From an uncultured Cellvibrio sp. (lineage in GTDB: Bacteria; Pseudomonadota; Gammaproteobacteria; Pseudomonadales; Cellvibrionaceae): a stretch of DNA of 7,538 bases. The position numbers and the translations under genes are program-made. Positions 1-5,990 of the stretch are shown in pieces (position 1 is the stretch's first letter; each line of letters opens with the position of its first letter). The notes below the pieces were generated by a model. It was not told where the DNA came from, did not search any database, and saw only the letters and a program-made list of their open reading frames with translations. Where the stretch lies: contig CAMPIG010000231.1 in the NCBI GenBank assembly GCA_946886255.1, forward strand, positions 1 through 7,538, in the 5' to 3' direction.

Positions 1-903
1 ACAGGCAATGCCGATTTCCGTCATGGGTTGGGCGATGGTGGTGAGGGCGGGATAACAGTATTGGGCGTAGGAAATATTATCGAAGCCCATCACCGAAAAA
101 TCCTGCGGGATTTTGTAGCCAAGATTATGCAAGGTAGCCAGGCAACTCATGGCCATTTCGTCACTGAATGCGAAGATCGCAGTGGGGCGGTTTTCCTGAG
201 CAACTAATTTGCGTGTGGCTTGTTCGGCTTTTTGCAAACCGTAATCGCCAACTTCGATTAATGCTTCTTCGTAGGGCAAGCCGGCTTTTTGCAATGCGCG
301 CCGATAGCCTTGTAGACGGTCGAGGGTGCTGGGTGATGTCATGTTGCCGGCGACGATGCCGATACGCCGGTGACCGAGGGAGAGCAAATAATTCACGGCA
401 TCCTCGGCAGCGGTGGCATTGTCGATATTCACTTTTGGCAAACCCGTAACTGACACAGTTTCACAGGCGTTGACTATTGGCGGCAATTGATCCGCAAGAG
501 GGATCGCGGGATCAATATCGAAAGGCAGGCGTGAGCAGAATAATAAAATACCATCGGCCTGACGCGAGCGCGCCATGGCGGCGAAGGAGCGTTCACGGCT
601 TTCCTGCTCCTGGGTATCGCCCAACAGCAGCGAATAGCCGTGCTGTAGTGCAATGCTTTCTATCGCGCGAATCACCGGGTAATTAAATGCACTGATCACG
701 TCGGGGATGACAGCGACCAGGTTATAGGTTTTGGATTTGCGCAGACTCACACCCAAACTGTTCGGTGTATAACCCCTACGCTTGATGACTTCCAAAACGG
801 TAATGCGCTTGGCTTCAGCCACCAGTTCAGGATTCCTGAGTACGCGCGAGACAGTGGCGGGCGAGACGTTTGCCTCTTTGGCAATTTCTTTGATACCGAT
901 CAT
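1..903 (-). CDS. LacI-family transcriptional regulator, CytR-like (3' end outside window)
   Basis: The frame is open from an ATG at 903 to the window edge, giving 301 residues. Family members have about 335, so roughly 35 C-terminal residues lie outside. Residues 2-22 form the LacI helix-turn-helix (IKEIAKEANVSPATVSRVL), followed by NPELV and the hinge motif RRGYTPNSLGVSLR with Leu54 in the minor-groove lever position. The rest is the periplasmic-binding-protein-like ligand domain: LVAVIPDV, ADGILLF, VNIDNATAA, LGHRRIGIVAG, RLQGYRRAL and, near the end, GFDNISYAQYCYPALTTIAQP. From memory the closest E. coli relative is CytR, which shares SRLPFD, NYL and IGFDNI..TQFC..PLTTIAQP. The start is supported by AGGGG six bases upstream (914-910) and by the helix-turn-helix beginning at once. 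It would act in the cytoplasm as a DNA-binding repressor or activator. The ligand is unknown; the adjacent GH97 gene suggests an alpha-glucan sugar, by inference only. Confidence 0.93.
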   Translation of the reverse strand, partial: MIGIKEIAKEANVSPATVSRVLRNPELVAEAKRITVLEVIKRRGYTPNSLGVSLRKSKTYNLVAVIPDVISAFNYPVIRAIESIALQHGYSLLLGDTQEQESRERSFAAMARSRQADGILLFCSRLPFDIDPAIPLADQLPPIVNACETVSVTGLPKVNIDNATAAEDAVNYLLSLGHRRIGIVAGNMTSPSTLDRLQGYRRALQKAGLPYEEALIEVGDYGLQKAEQATRKLVAQENRPTAIFAFSDEMAMSCLATLHNLGYKIPQDFSVMGFDNISYAQYCYPALTTIAQPMTEIGIAC

Positions 904-909
904 GTCGAT

Positions 910-914
910 CCCCT
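910..914 (-). promoter_or_regulatory. Ribosome binding site of the LacI-family gene
   Basis: AGGGG on the minus strand sits 6 bases before the ATG at 903. This is a good Shine-Dalgarno match and fixes the start codon. Confidence 0.7.
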
Positions 915-926
915 AAATTCAGCTTT

Positions 927-932
927 ATTATA
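927..932 (-). promoter_or_regulatory. Candidate -10 box for the LacI-family gene
   Basis: A perfect TATAAT lies on the minus strand 23 bases before the start codon. Transcription would begin near 920, giving a very short leader. No convincing -35 hexamer is present at 15-19 bases spacing (the sequence there is C-rich), and there is no extended -10 TG. The promoter, if real, is weak or activator dependent. Confidence 0.35.
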
Positions 933-1145
933 GATGGTTTGGATGCACAGGGGTGTAGGGAAAGCCTTATCATTCGCCGATACCAGGAGATGGGCCACAG
1001 GCGTTAACTTCATACTAGCCAGCCGCGGGGATTTATGCACCTGATTATTGGCAACCGAGTCGCAAAATAGCGAAAAAGCCTAAGCCCTGCCGGCCTGGTC
1101 AGCATATTTGAGGGAGAAGTTTATCCAGCCCCACGGCCAGATGGT

Positions 1146-1176
1146 TTGGTGATGCCGCAACAGCCGGCACCACCAA
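1146..1176 (-). repeat. Strong 12-bp hairpin in the spacer
   Basis: On the minus strand TTGGTGGTGCCG pairs with CGGCATCACCAA around a 7-base loop. All 12 positions pair if one G-U wobble is allowed. On the plus strand the same position would be an A-C mismatch, which favours a minus-strand RNA structure. No T-run follows, so it is not a terminator by itself. It lies just downstream of the T-run of the terminator-like structure at 1186-1255. Confidence 0.5.
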
Positions 1177-1185
1177 TCGGGTTGT

Positions 1186-1255
1186 AAAAAAGAGCAGAGT
1201 TGTAAATTGACATCGCAACCTGACGGAAGAAACAGGTTATTGAGATCCTCTGCTC
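1186..1255 (-). terminator. Nested stem-loop with T-run downstream of GH97 (probable terminator)
   Basis: On the minus strand an 8-bp outer stem GAGCAGAG/CTCTGCTC (1255-1248 with 1199-1192) encloses an inner 6-bp hairpin AACCTG/CAGGTT (1238-1233 with 1222-1217, 10-base loop). The outer stem is followed directly by six T residues (1191-1186). This fits an intrinsic terminator of the GH97 transcript, about 80 bases after its stop. It is unusual because the outer loop is long (48 bases) and itself structured, so a regulatory RNA or attenuator is an alternative. Confidence 0.55.
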
Positions 1256-1257
1256 AA

Positions 1258-1298
1258 GGTACCGGAGGTCGGCGTATGCGCCTGGGGACCGGAATACC
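1258..1298 (-). repeat. Imperfect hairpin just after the GH97 stop
   Basis: GGTA..CCGG and CCGG..TACC pair as 8 bp with a two-base bulge. The apex is a 4-bp stem GGCG/CGCC with a four-base loop. Between the two stems is an internal loop of 5 and 6 bases. It has no T-run. It would lie in the 3' untranslated region of the GH97 mRNA, 37 to 77 bases after the stop codon, and could slow 3' exonucleases or be part of a larger structured RNA. Confidence 0.4.
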
Positions 1299-1334
1299 AT
1301 TGCGTAAATTTCCTATGCGTTTGTAATCACCATT

Positions 1335-3353
1335 TCACTCAACCAGCAAACTGATAGCCACACCACCACCTGGCGCCAGGCGTAGAGGTAAGGTATCGGC
1401 TGCAGACACTCGCTTTGTCTCTACTACATAGGCCGCAGGATTGGAACGATAATCCGCATCATCAGCATCGCGATAAATATTAGCTGTGTAATATTTTCCC
1501 GCTGGAAGAAAATCCAGTGCAATTGTCAGGTTGCGCGCATCTTCGTTGGTAATTGCACCCACAAACCAGTTATCACTGTCGCGCTCCTGGCGAGCGATGC
1601 TGACAAATTCACCGATCTCACCACCCAATACACGGGTTGTTTCCCAATCCACCGCAACGTCTTTAATAAATTGCAGCGCCTGCGGGTGTCGTTCATAATT
1701 TTCTGGCAGGTCGGAGGCCATTTGTACCGGCGAATAAATCACTACATACAAGGCCAGTTGTTTTGCCAATGTGGTGTTCACTTGATTTTTTGGACGATCC
1801 GGCAAGGTCAATTCAAAAGCCCCCGGGGTAAAATCCATTGGACCGGAAAGCATACGCGTAAACGGCAGAATCGTTGTGTGGTCCGGCGGATTTCCACCGT
1901 CAGTTGCCCAGGCATCGTATTCCTGACCGCGAGCCACTTCGCGCGAAATTAAATTGGGATAGGTGCGGCGTTCGCCAGTATCTTTTACCGTTTCATGTGC
2001 AACCACCATGACCTTATGCTTTGCTGCCATCTCGGTAACTTTTTGTGCATGGCGAACAAAAAACTGCCCGTGATGGTAATGACCGTTCGTCAATAGTTCT
2101 CCGGTTTCCACGTACCCGGTTTTTACCGCCTTCATGCCGTATTTTTCCAAAAACTGATACGCCGCTTCCAATTGCCGCTCGTAGTTATCGGTGGATGCAC
2201 CGGTTTCATGGTGCCCGATAATGTAAACATCTTTTTCTTTCGCGTAGCGCGTAACTTCATCCACATCATAGTTGGGATAAGGTTTGGTGAAATCGAACGC
2301 ATCGCCGCCGTGATTCCACCACTCACCATCCCAACCGACATTCCAGCCTTCCACCAAGACTCCGACAAAGCCATGCTCAGCGGCAAAGTCGATATACTTT
2401 TTCGTGTTGGCGGTAGTCGCCCCGTGTTTTGGCCCCTGATTCCAGGAACCTTTTTCCAAATGCAATTCCCACCAGATACCCACATATTTTCCGGGCTTGA
2501 CCCAGGATACGTCGCCGAGTTTATTCGGCTCGTTCAAATTGAGGATTAAATAAGACGTCAATAAATCCGTTGCTTTATCGGCAACCTGGATCGTCCGCCA
2601 GGGTGTTGCAAACGGCGTTGTTACTTCCGCCTTAACCTCAGATGTCTTGCTCCAAGGAACCAGGGCTGCCCGCAATGAGGTGCCGGACGTTACTGCAAGG
2701 TTCATGGTGGAATAATCAAACAGGGCGGCTTCATGCAGACTGATAAAAGTACCATTAGCAGTTTCCATGGTCAGCGGTGTATGCACCAGCTTCATCTCGC
2801 TGACCGGTGTATTCTGGTACAGGTATTCATATTGATTCCCGGCTTGGCCGGGCGTCCACCAAGCTGAGTGATCGCCCGTCAGTGCAAATTCGGTCAACTC
2901 ATCCATAATTTCAAAGGAGCCCAACTGAGGCTGCTGCGGAAATTCGTAGCGAAATCCCATGCCGTCGTCATACACGCGAAAAACGATATTCAATTTACGT
3001 TGCAACTCACTGACTTCCTGCAAGCCAACGCGCAGTTCTGTGTAGCGATTTTCTATGTAACGCTCCTCGCCCCACGGCTGCTCCCAGGTTTTTGCAAAGC
3101 TGGAGGTATCAGAAGAAATGATCTTGAAACCTTTAGCCAAATCCGGTGCATCTTTCAGATCGAAGCCCATTAATGACTTGCTCACGATCTCGCCACCCTT
3201 ATAAAGCACGCGATATGCTGGCTGCCCTTCCTGCGTCAGAAAGAATTCCACATTCAGGTTGTTGGAGGGAGAGGACACCAGAGTATCGATCTTTTTATGA
3301 GCGCATGAGGTAACAAGCATAAAAGAAACCAATATCAAGAATAAATTTTTCAT
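1335..3353 (-). CDS. GH97 glycosidase, inverting alpha-glucosidase type (SusB-like), lipoprotein
   Basis: This 672-residue protein belongs to glycoside hydrolase family 97, which in SusB releases glucose from alpha-linked gluco-oligosaccharides. Residues 1-17 are a lipoprotein signal (MKNLFLILV...LVTSC, lipidated Cys17), placing it on a membrane facing the periplasm or outside. Approximate domains: N-terminal beta-sandwich 28-275, (beta/alpha)8 barrel 290-565, C-terminal beta domain 570-672. Aligned from memory with SusB, AHE at 452-454 gives Glu454 (base, SusB Glu508), and REVARGQE gives Glu472 and Glu478 (calcium ligand and general acid, SusB Glu526 and Glu532) with identical spacing. Glu208 in HEAAL probably matches the calcium ligand Glu194. 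VKTGYV at 410-415 replaces the VKVDFM nucleophile motif of retaining GH97 alpha-galactosidases. I chose the ATG at 3353 because it starts the signal peptide; a frame extension to a TTG at 3413 adds 20 unlikely residues. The ribosome site is weak (GAAG, 3365-3362). Confidence 0.93.
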   Translation of the reverse strand: MKNLFLILVSFMLVTSCAHKKIDTLVSSPSNNLNVEFFLTQEGQPAYRVLYKGGEIVSKSLMGFDLKDAPDLAKGFKIISSDTSSFAKTWEQPWGEERYIENRYTELRVGLQEVSELQRKLNIVFRVYDDGMGFRYEFPQQPQLGSFEIMDELTEFALTGDHSAWWTPGQAGNQYEYLYQNTPVSEMKLVHTPLTMETANGTFISLHEAALFDYSTMNLAVTSGTSLRAALVPWSKTSEVKAEVTTPFATPWRTIQVADKATDLLTSYLILNLNEPNKLGDVSWVKPGKYVGIWWELHLEKGSWNQGPKHGATTANTKKYIDFAAEHGFVGVLVEGWNVGWDGEWWNHGGDAFDFTKPYPNYDVDEVTRYAKEKDVYIIGHHETGASTDNYERQLEAAYQFLEKYGMKAVKTGYVETGELLTNGHYHHGQFFVRHAQKVTEMAAKHKVMVVAHETVKDTGERRTYPNLISREVARGQEYDAWATDGGNPPDHTTILPFTRMLSGPMDFTPGAFELTLPDRPKNQVNTTLAKQLALYVVIYSPVQMASDLPENYERHPQALQFIKDVAVDWETTRVLGGEIGEFVSIARQERDSDNWFVGAITNEDARNLTIALDFLPAGKYYTANIYRDADDADYRSNPAAYVVETKRVSAADTLPLRLAPGGGVAISLLVE

Positions 3354-3461
3354 TATTTTTACTTCGACTAATGTATTTAAAAAAAGATGCAGAAGACATC
3401 CTTCGCAACCCAAGCATTAGCTTAGCGGCTGCTTTCATAGAATAAAAGGCGTCTTAAAAAA

Positions 3462-3475
3462 TGAAATCGTTTTCA
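3462..3475. promoter_or_regulatory. LacI-family operator, copy 1 (GH97-proximal)
   Basis: TGAAATCGTTTTCA is a CG-centred near-palindrome, symmetric except for one base pair. It fits the general LacI/GalR-family operator form TGNAANCGNTNNCA. The centre (3468/3469) lies 20 bp from that of copy 2, nearly two helical turns, so both copies face about the same side of the DNA. Which protein binds is not shown; the LacI-family gene next to GH97 is the obvious candidate. Confidence 0.65.
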
Positions 3476-3494
3476 ATTTTATGAAAACGATTTC
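3463..3494 (-). repeat. Perfect 13-bp inverted repeat made by the two operators
   Basis: GAAATCGTTTTCA and TGAAAACGATTTC are exact reverse complements separated by 6 bases. If transcribed on the minus strand they would form a 13-bp hairpin followed by A and six T residues (3462-3456), so the element could also end or attenuate read-through from the SapC gene. The stem is AT-rich; the operator reading is preferred because each arm alone is a LacI-type half-symmetric site. Confidence 0.6.
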
Positions 3495-3495
3495 T
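3482..3495. promoter_or_regulatory. LacI-family operator, copy 2 (GH97-distal)
   Basis: TGAAAACGATTTCT matches the same operator form, with the last base deviating from the symmetric A. It is the inverted copy of operator 1: its 13 bases 3482-3494 are the exact reverse complement of 3463-3475. It overlaps the start point that the candidate GH97 promoter at 3495-3523 would use, as expected for a repressor site. Confidence 0.6.
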
Positions 3496-3523
3496 ATGTA
3501 AAAATTTTTATTGTGGATAGCAA
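3495..3523 (-). promoter_or_regulatory. Weak candidate promoter for GH97
   Basis: On the minus strand TTGCTA (3523-3518) is followed after 17 bases by TACATA (3500-3495). The -35 matches four of six consensus bases and the -10 only about three. Its start point near 3488 would fall inside operator 2, consistent with repression. Other AT-rich hexamers nearby could serve, so this is a tentative choice. Confidence 0.22.
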
Positions 3524-3556
3524 GAGAAGCAGTTTGATAAGGTAATTTTTCTGAAG

Positions 3557-3588
3557 AAAAAAATATTTAAGCAGAAGAGTTAAATATT
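3557..3588 (-). terminator. AT-only hairpin with T-run after SapC (weak terminator)
   Basis: On the minus strand AATATTTAA pairs perfectly with TTAAATATT across a 9-base loop (3588-3562) and runs into five more T residues (3561-3557). The form is that of an intrinsic terminator about 70 bases after the SapC stop. The stem has no G-C pair and would be weak, so partial read-through toward GH97 is plausible. Confidence 0.3.
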
Positions 3589-3656
3589 GTTATGCTTTAG
3601 AAAAAGATAACGGATGAAAGTCAGATGTTGAAGCGATAATAATCGCGCACAACAAG

Positions 3657-4337
3657 TCAGCTACCAAGAAAGGTTAATTTCCGCATATTGAACAGCGAAA
3701 AACTTTGCGCATAAGCGAAATTAGCAATGCTCAGAAATTTATCCCTGTCATCGCCGTCGGCTATTTGAAGCACTTTGCTTGTATCAATGCCATAAAGCCC
3801 TTCCAGGGCCGTCTTGGGTTTACCCTTAAATTGTATCTCTGCTTTAAGGCTGGTGATCAGGCCTAGTTCCAAGACAGTTTTTATAAACGTATCCGTTTCT
3901 TTGTAGCCTCGATAGAGTTCCCCAAGCGCAGCCACGGCTGATTCCAGCCCTTCGGACTGCGATTCAAATAGTTTCTCTCCTTTACCTACGCCCGGAGAGT
4001 CAAGGTTGACCCCGATAACCGGTCCGGCATCATCTGATGACTCTATGGCAACCAACGGAAGTCGACGTACATTTAATGGCAGCATGTCATCATTGGAGAT
4101 ATCCTGATCATCAAGCAAACTCGACTCTCCGGATACACCCAACAATAGTGAGCAGGTAAATGCTCCCGTTTCACCATCCTTAACAAAAACGATGGGGTAA
4201 TGAAACATCAGGGAATGAAATTCCGAAACAACCACCGGAATCAGTCGTTGTTTGTATGACGACGTTCTCGCTTCTTTAAAATCAACCTGGAGGTCCTTAT
4301 GGGTTTTATTATCCAGCACCTCAATGTTTGCATTCAT
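3657..4337 (-). CDS. SapC-family protein
   Basis: This is a 226-residue protein with no signal peptide or membrane segment, so probably cytoplasmic. SapC-family marks are VVVSEF at 35-40, HYPIVFVKD at 46-54, LPLNVRRLPL at 86-95 (the family's RxxPF-like region, here with Leu for Phe), GVNLDSPGVGKGEKLFE around 109-125, and LEGLYGIDTSKVLQIAD at 178-194. Length is normal for the family. The name comes from a Campylobacter S-layer locus, but no S-layer role is suggested here; homologues often sit beside TonB-dependent receptors and halogenase-like genes, and their function is unknown. I chose the ATG at 4337, four bases after the halogenase stop; the frame extends upstream to 4388, but those 17 residues overlap the halogenase 3' end and lack family similarity. 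The tight spacing implies one mRNA and probable translational coupling. Confidence 0.85.
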   Translation of the reverse strand: MNANIEVLDNKTHKDLQVDFKEARTSSYKQRLIPVVVSEFHSLMFHYPIVFVKDGETGAFTCSLLLGVSGESSLLDDQDISNDDMLPLNVRRLPLVAIESSDDAGPVIGVNLDSPGVGKGEKLFESQSEGLESAVAALGELYRGYKETDTFIKTVLELGLITSLKAEIQFKGKPKTALEGLYGIDTSKVLQIADGDDRDKFLSIANFAYAQSFSLFNMRKLTFLGS

Positions 4338-4341
4338 AGAT

Positions 4342-5895
4342 TTATATCTTCTGTAGGCCGTGCTTACGAATCGCATCGATAAGTGCACGATTAGCAGGTA
4401 AAACGCTCATCAGCGCAGTTAAATTTCGACGCTGGTTAGTAATTTTACGTTCGAGGCGTTGCAGATTTTTTTCATCCGGCGTATGGGTAGCCGTGTTGAA
4501 CTTCATACCATACAAAATATAACAGTAGCTTTCGAAGGGAAAAACATCTGCACGATTCAGAAAATCCAACACGGAGGGGCAATGCTCCTGCCACATAGCC
4601 AGCTTCTCCAGGAGCGTATCGGGAATAGACTCCGGACTGGTGTTGTCACACCAGAACGGCGTATCTCTGCGCTTTGACAGGCAATAGTGGAGTTTCAGGA
4701 ACTCAATGATCGTATCCCAGCGGTATCTGAAAATCTCATTGAATTGCTGCTCGCAACGCGCAAAACCGCTTTTATACTGTGGAAGTTTTTCAGCGATCCA
4801 GTACGCGGAAATTTCGACAAGCAGGATAGATGAAGCCTCCAGCGGTTCAACAAAACCGGCAGACAACCCCACCGCTACGCAATTCTTTCGCCAAAATTTT
4901 TCTCTATGGCCCGGCGTATATTTAATAAAGCGCAAGGGCAAATCCCGCGCTGCTTCGCCAACGTAATCATGCAGGCTCCATGCCGCCTCTTCATCACTGA
5001 CATAACGACTGGAATAAACATGTCCGATGCCGCGCCGGCTTTGTAAACCGATATCCCAAATCCAACCGGCTTCTTTCGCGGTTGAGATAGTGTGGCTGGC
5101 GATAGCGGATCGTCCGTCAGTGCCATAAGGGCATTGCACAGCGACCGCTCTATCGCAAAATAACACATCGCTTCTATCAATGAATGGAACCTTGAAGTGC
5201 TTATCAATTAACAAGCCGGCAAAGCCTGAGCAATCAATATAAAAATCCGCAACCAATTCAGAATTATCGGCCAGTCGCAGTGCGGCTATCTCGCCTTCCT
5301 CACCCGCCCGGGTGCCGACAATGTCGTTGACTTTGTGATGAATATTGAGTTTGTTAATGCAATGGTCTTTTATAAACGCGGCGAATTTGTTGGTATCCAG
5401 ATGATAGGCATAATTCAGATTGCCTTGGTACTCGGGGGTGGTAATAGATTTGGGGGCCAGACCGGCCTCACAAACGGCTTCCTGGTGACAAACAGTCGTG
5501 GAATAAGAAAGCCCTTCGGCGTTGGGTGCATTGTCCAACCAATGAGTCACTGTACTGAGTGGCCCCAGATTATAGGGAAGCATCAATGGGTGGTAATAAA
5601 AATCGGTTTCGGCATTATCGACCCAGCGATTAAAGCGCGCGCCCTGCTTGAAAGTTGCATCGCACTGCTGGATAAATTCGGTTTCAGAAATGCCCATGGC
5701 TTGCAAGGTCGTCCGCATTGACGGCCAGGTTCCTTCACCCACGCCAACATTTCCGATCGTCGGGGATTCAATCAGGGTGATCGTTAAATCTCGGCCCTGT
5801 TCTTTCACACATTTTGCAGCAAGAACACCCGCTGTGATCCAACCAGCGGTTCCGCCACCTACTACAACCACATGTCTTACGCTGTCACTTATCAT
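4342..5895 (-). CDS. Flavin-dependent tryptophan-halogenase-like protein
   Basis: This 517-residue protein is a member of the FADH2-dependent halogenase family (PrnA, RebH), which uses oxygen and halide to halogenate aromatic substrates. Residues 8-19 carry the FAD-binding strand and GGGTAGW (13-19), followed by the family segment VGVGEGTWPSM (50-60). Lys83 in ATFKQGARF matches the catalytic lysine of PrnA (Lys79), and Glu353 in FVEPLEASS matches the catalytic glutamate (Glu346). The signature WxWxIP reads W278-I-W-D-I-G283, so its proline is glycine, as I recall for the halogenase-like proteins linked to TonB-dependent receptors. The length is slightly below PrnA (538). No flavin reductase is in the window. 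The ATG at 5895 lies just before the FAD strand; no clear ribosome site precedes it. It follows the receptor's terminator and precedes SapC by four bases. The substrate is unknown; free tryptophan is doubtful, and bromination of an indole-like compound or a non-halogenating oxidation is possible. Confidence 0.92.
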   Translation of the reverse strand: MISDSVRHVVVVGGGTAGWITAGVLAAKCVKEQGRDLTITLIESPTIGNVGVGEGTWPSMRTTLQAMGISETEFIQQCDATFKQGARFNRWVDNAETDFYYHPLMLPYNLGPLSTVTHWLDNAPNAEGLSYSTTVCHQEAVCEAGLAPKSITTPEYQGNLNYAYHLDTNKFAAFIKDHCINKLNIHHKVNDIVGTRAGEEGEIAALRLADNSELVADFYIDCSGFAGLLIDKHFKVPFIDRSDVLFCDRAVAVQCPYGTDGRSAIASHTISTAKEAGWIWDIGLQSRRGIGHVYSSRYVSDEEAAWSLHDYVGEAARDLPLRFIKYTPGHREKFWRKNCVAVGLSAGFVEPLEASSILLVEISAYWIAEKLPQYKSGFARCEQQFNEIFRYRWDTIIEFLKLHYCLSKRRDTPFWCDNTSPESIPDTLLEKLAMWQEHCPSVLDFLNRADVFPFESYCYILYGMKFNTATHTPDEKNLQRLERKITNQRRNLTALMSVLPANRALIDAIRKHGLQKI

Positions 5896-5936
5896 TATAT
5901 TTTCAACATTGGACTTTGGTTTAATACTCAGTTGTT

Positions 5937-5963
5937 AAAAAGGGCCTTTTATAAAAAGGCCCT
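5937..5963 (-). terminator. Intrinsic terminator after the TonB-dependent receptor
   Basis: A perfect 10-bp stem, AGGGCCTTTT with AAAAGGCCCT, closes a three-base loop (5963-5941) and runs into four further T residues on the minus strand (5940-5937). It begins 27 bases after the receptor stop codon. A shorter T-run on the other side (CGTTTT) could make it work in both directions. It should lower but need not abolish transcription into the halogenase gene, for which no clear separate promoter was seen in the remaining 41 bases. Confidence 0.88.
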
Positions 5964-5990
5964 CGTTTTACTGCTTACTGAAAAAGACTA

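Larger units (their letters stand above)
904..1334. other. Non-coding spacer between GH97 and the regulator gene
   Basis: These 431 bases hold no credible reading frame on either strand. The half nearest GH97 (about 1146-1298) is unusually rich in inverted repeats, annotated separately. The stretch 933-1145 shows no clear operator, repeat or gene apart from the putative -10 box next to it. No copy of the TGAAANCGNTTTCA operator seen upstream of GH97 was found here, so there is no sign that the regulator controls itself through that site. Confidence 0.6.
3354..3656. other. AT-rich regulatory spacer between SapC and GH97
   Basis: These 303 bases are visibly more AT-rich than the flanking genes and contain no credible reading frame. 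They hold an AT-only hairpin with T-run near the SapC end, a candidate promoter, and two LacI-type operators that together make a 13-bp inverted repeat, all annotated separately. A 5-bp hairpin GCGAT/ATCGC (3633-3646) lies 10 bases after the SapC stop without a T-run. The leader of GH97 after the operators is over 100 bases long. Confidence 0.6.

Noticed and set aside
168..686. Two plus-strand reading frames opposite the LacI-family gene
   Set aside because: They are antisense to a clear coding sequence, are rich in Arg, Trp and Cys, and show no family motif.
1181..1298. Integron attC-like or REP-type mobile repeat
   Set aside because: The inverted repeats lack the RYYYAAC/GTTRRRY ends of attC, there is no second copy in the window, and no integrase or transposase is nearby.
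1671..3173. Plus-strand and alternate minus-strand frames within the GH97 gene
   Set aside because: GH97 is continuous with intact catalytic motifs; the other frames have shadow-type composition and no recognisable domain.
3354..3413. 20-residue N-terminal extension of GH97 starting at a TTG
   Set aside because: It would bury the lipoprotein signal that begins at the ATG at 3353 and has no family similarity.
3546..3560. TTTTTCT-AGAAAAA palindrome on the plus strand as a hairpin
   Set aside because: The loop would be only two bases and the arms are homopolymer-like; it is best explained by the A-run next to the AT-rich hairpin.
4338..4388. 17-residue upstream extension of the SapC gene
   Set aside because: It overlaps the halogenase 3' end in another frame and is basic and unlike SapC N-termini; the ATG at 4337 fits the operon spacing.
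5896..5936. Promoter for the halogenase gene
   Set aside because: TATTAA and TTAACA hexamers occur, but none has a partner at acceptable spacing.
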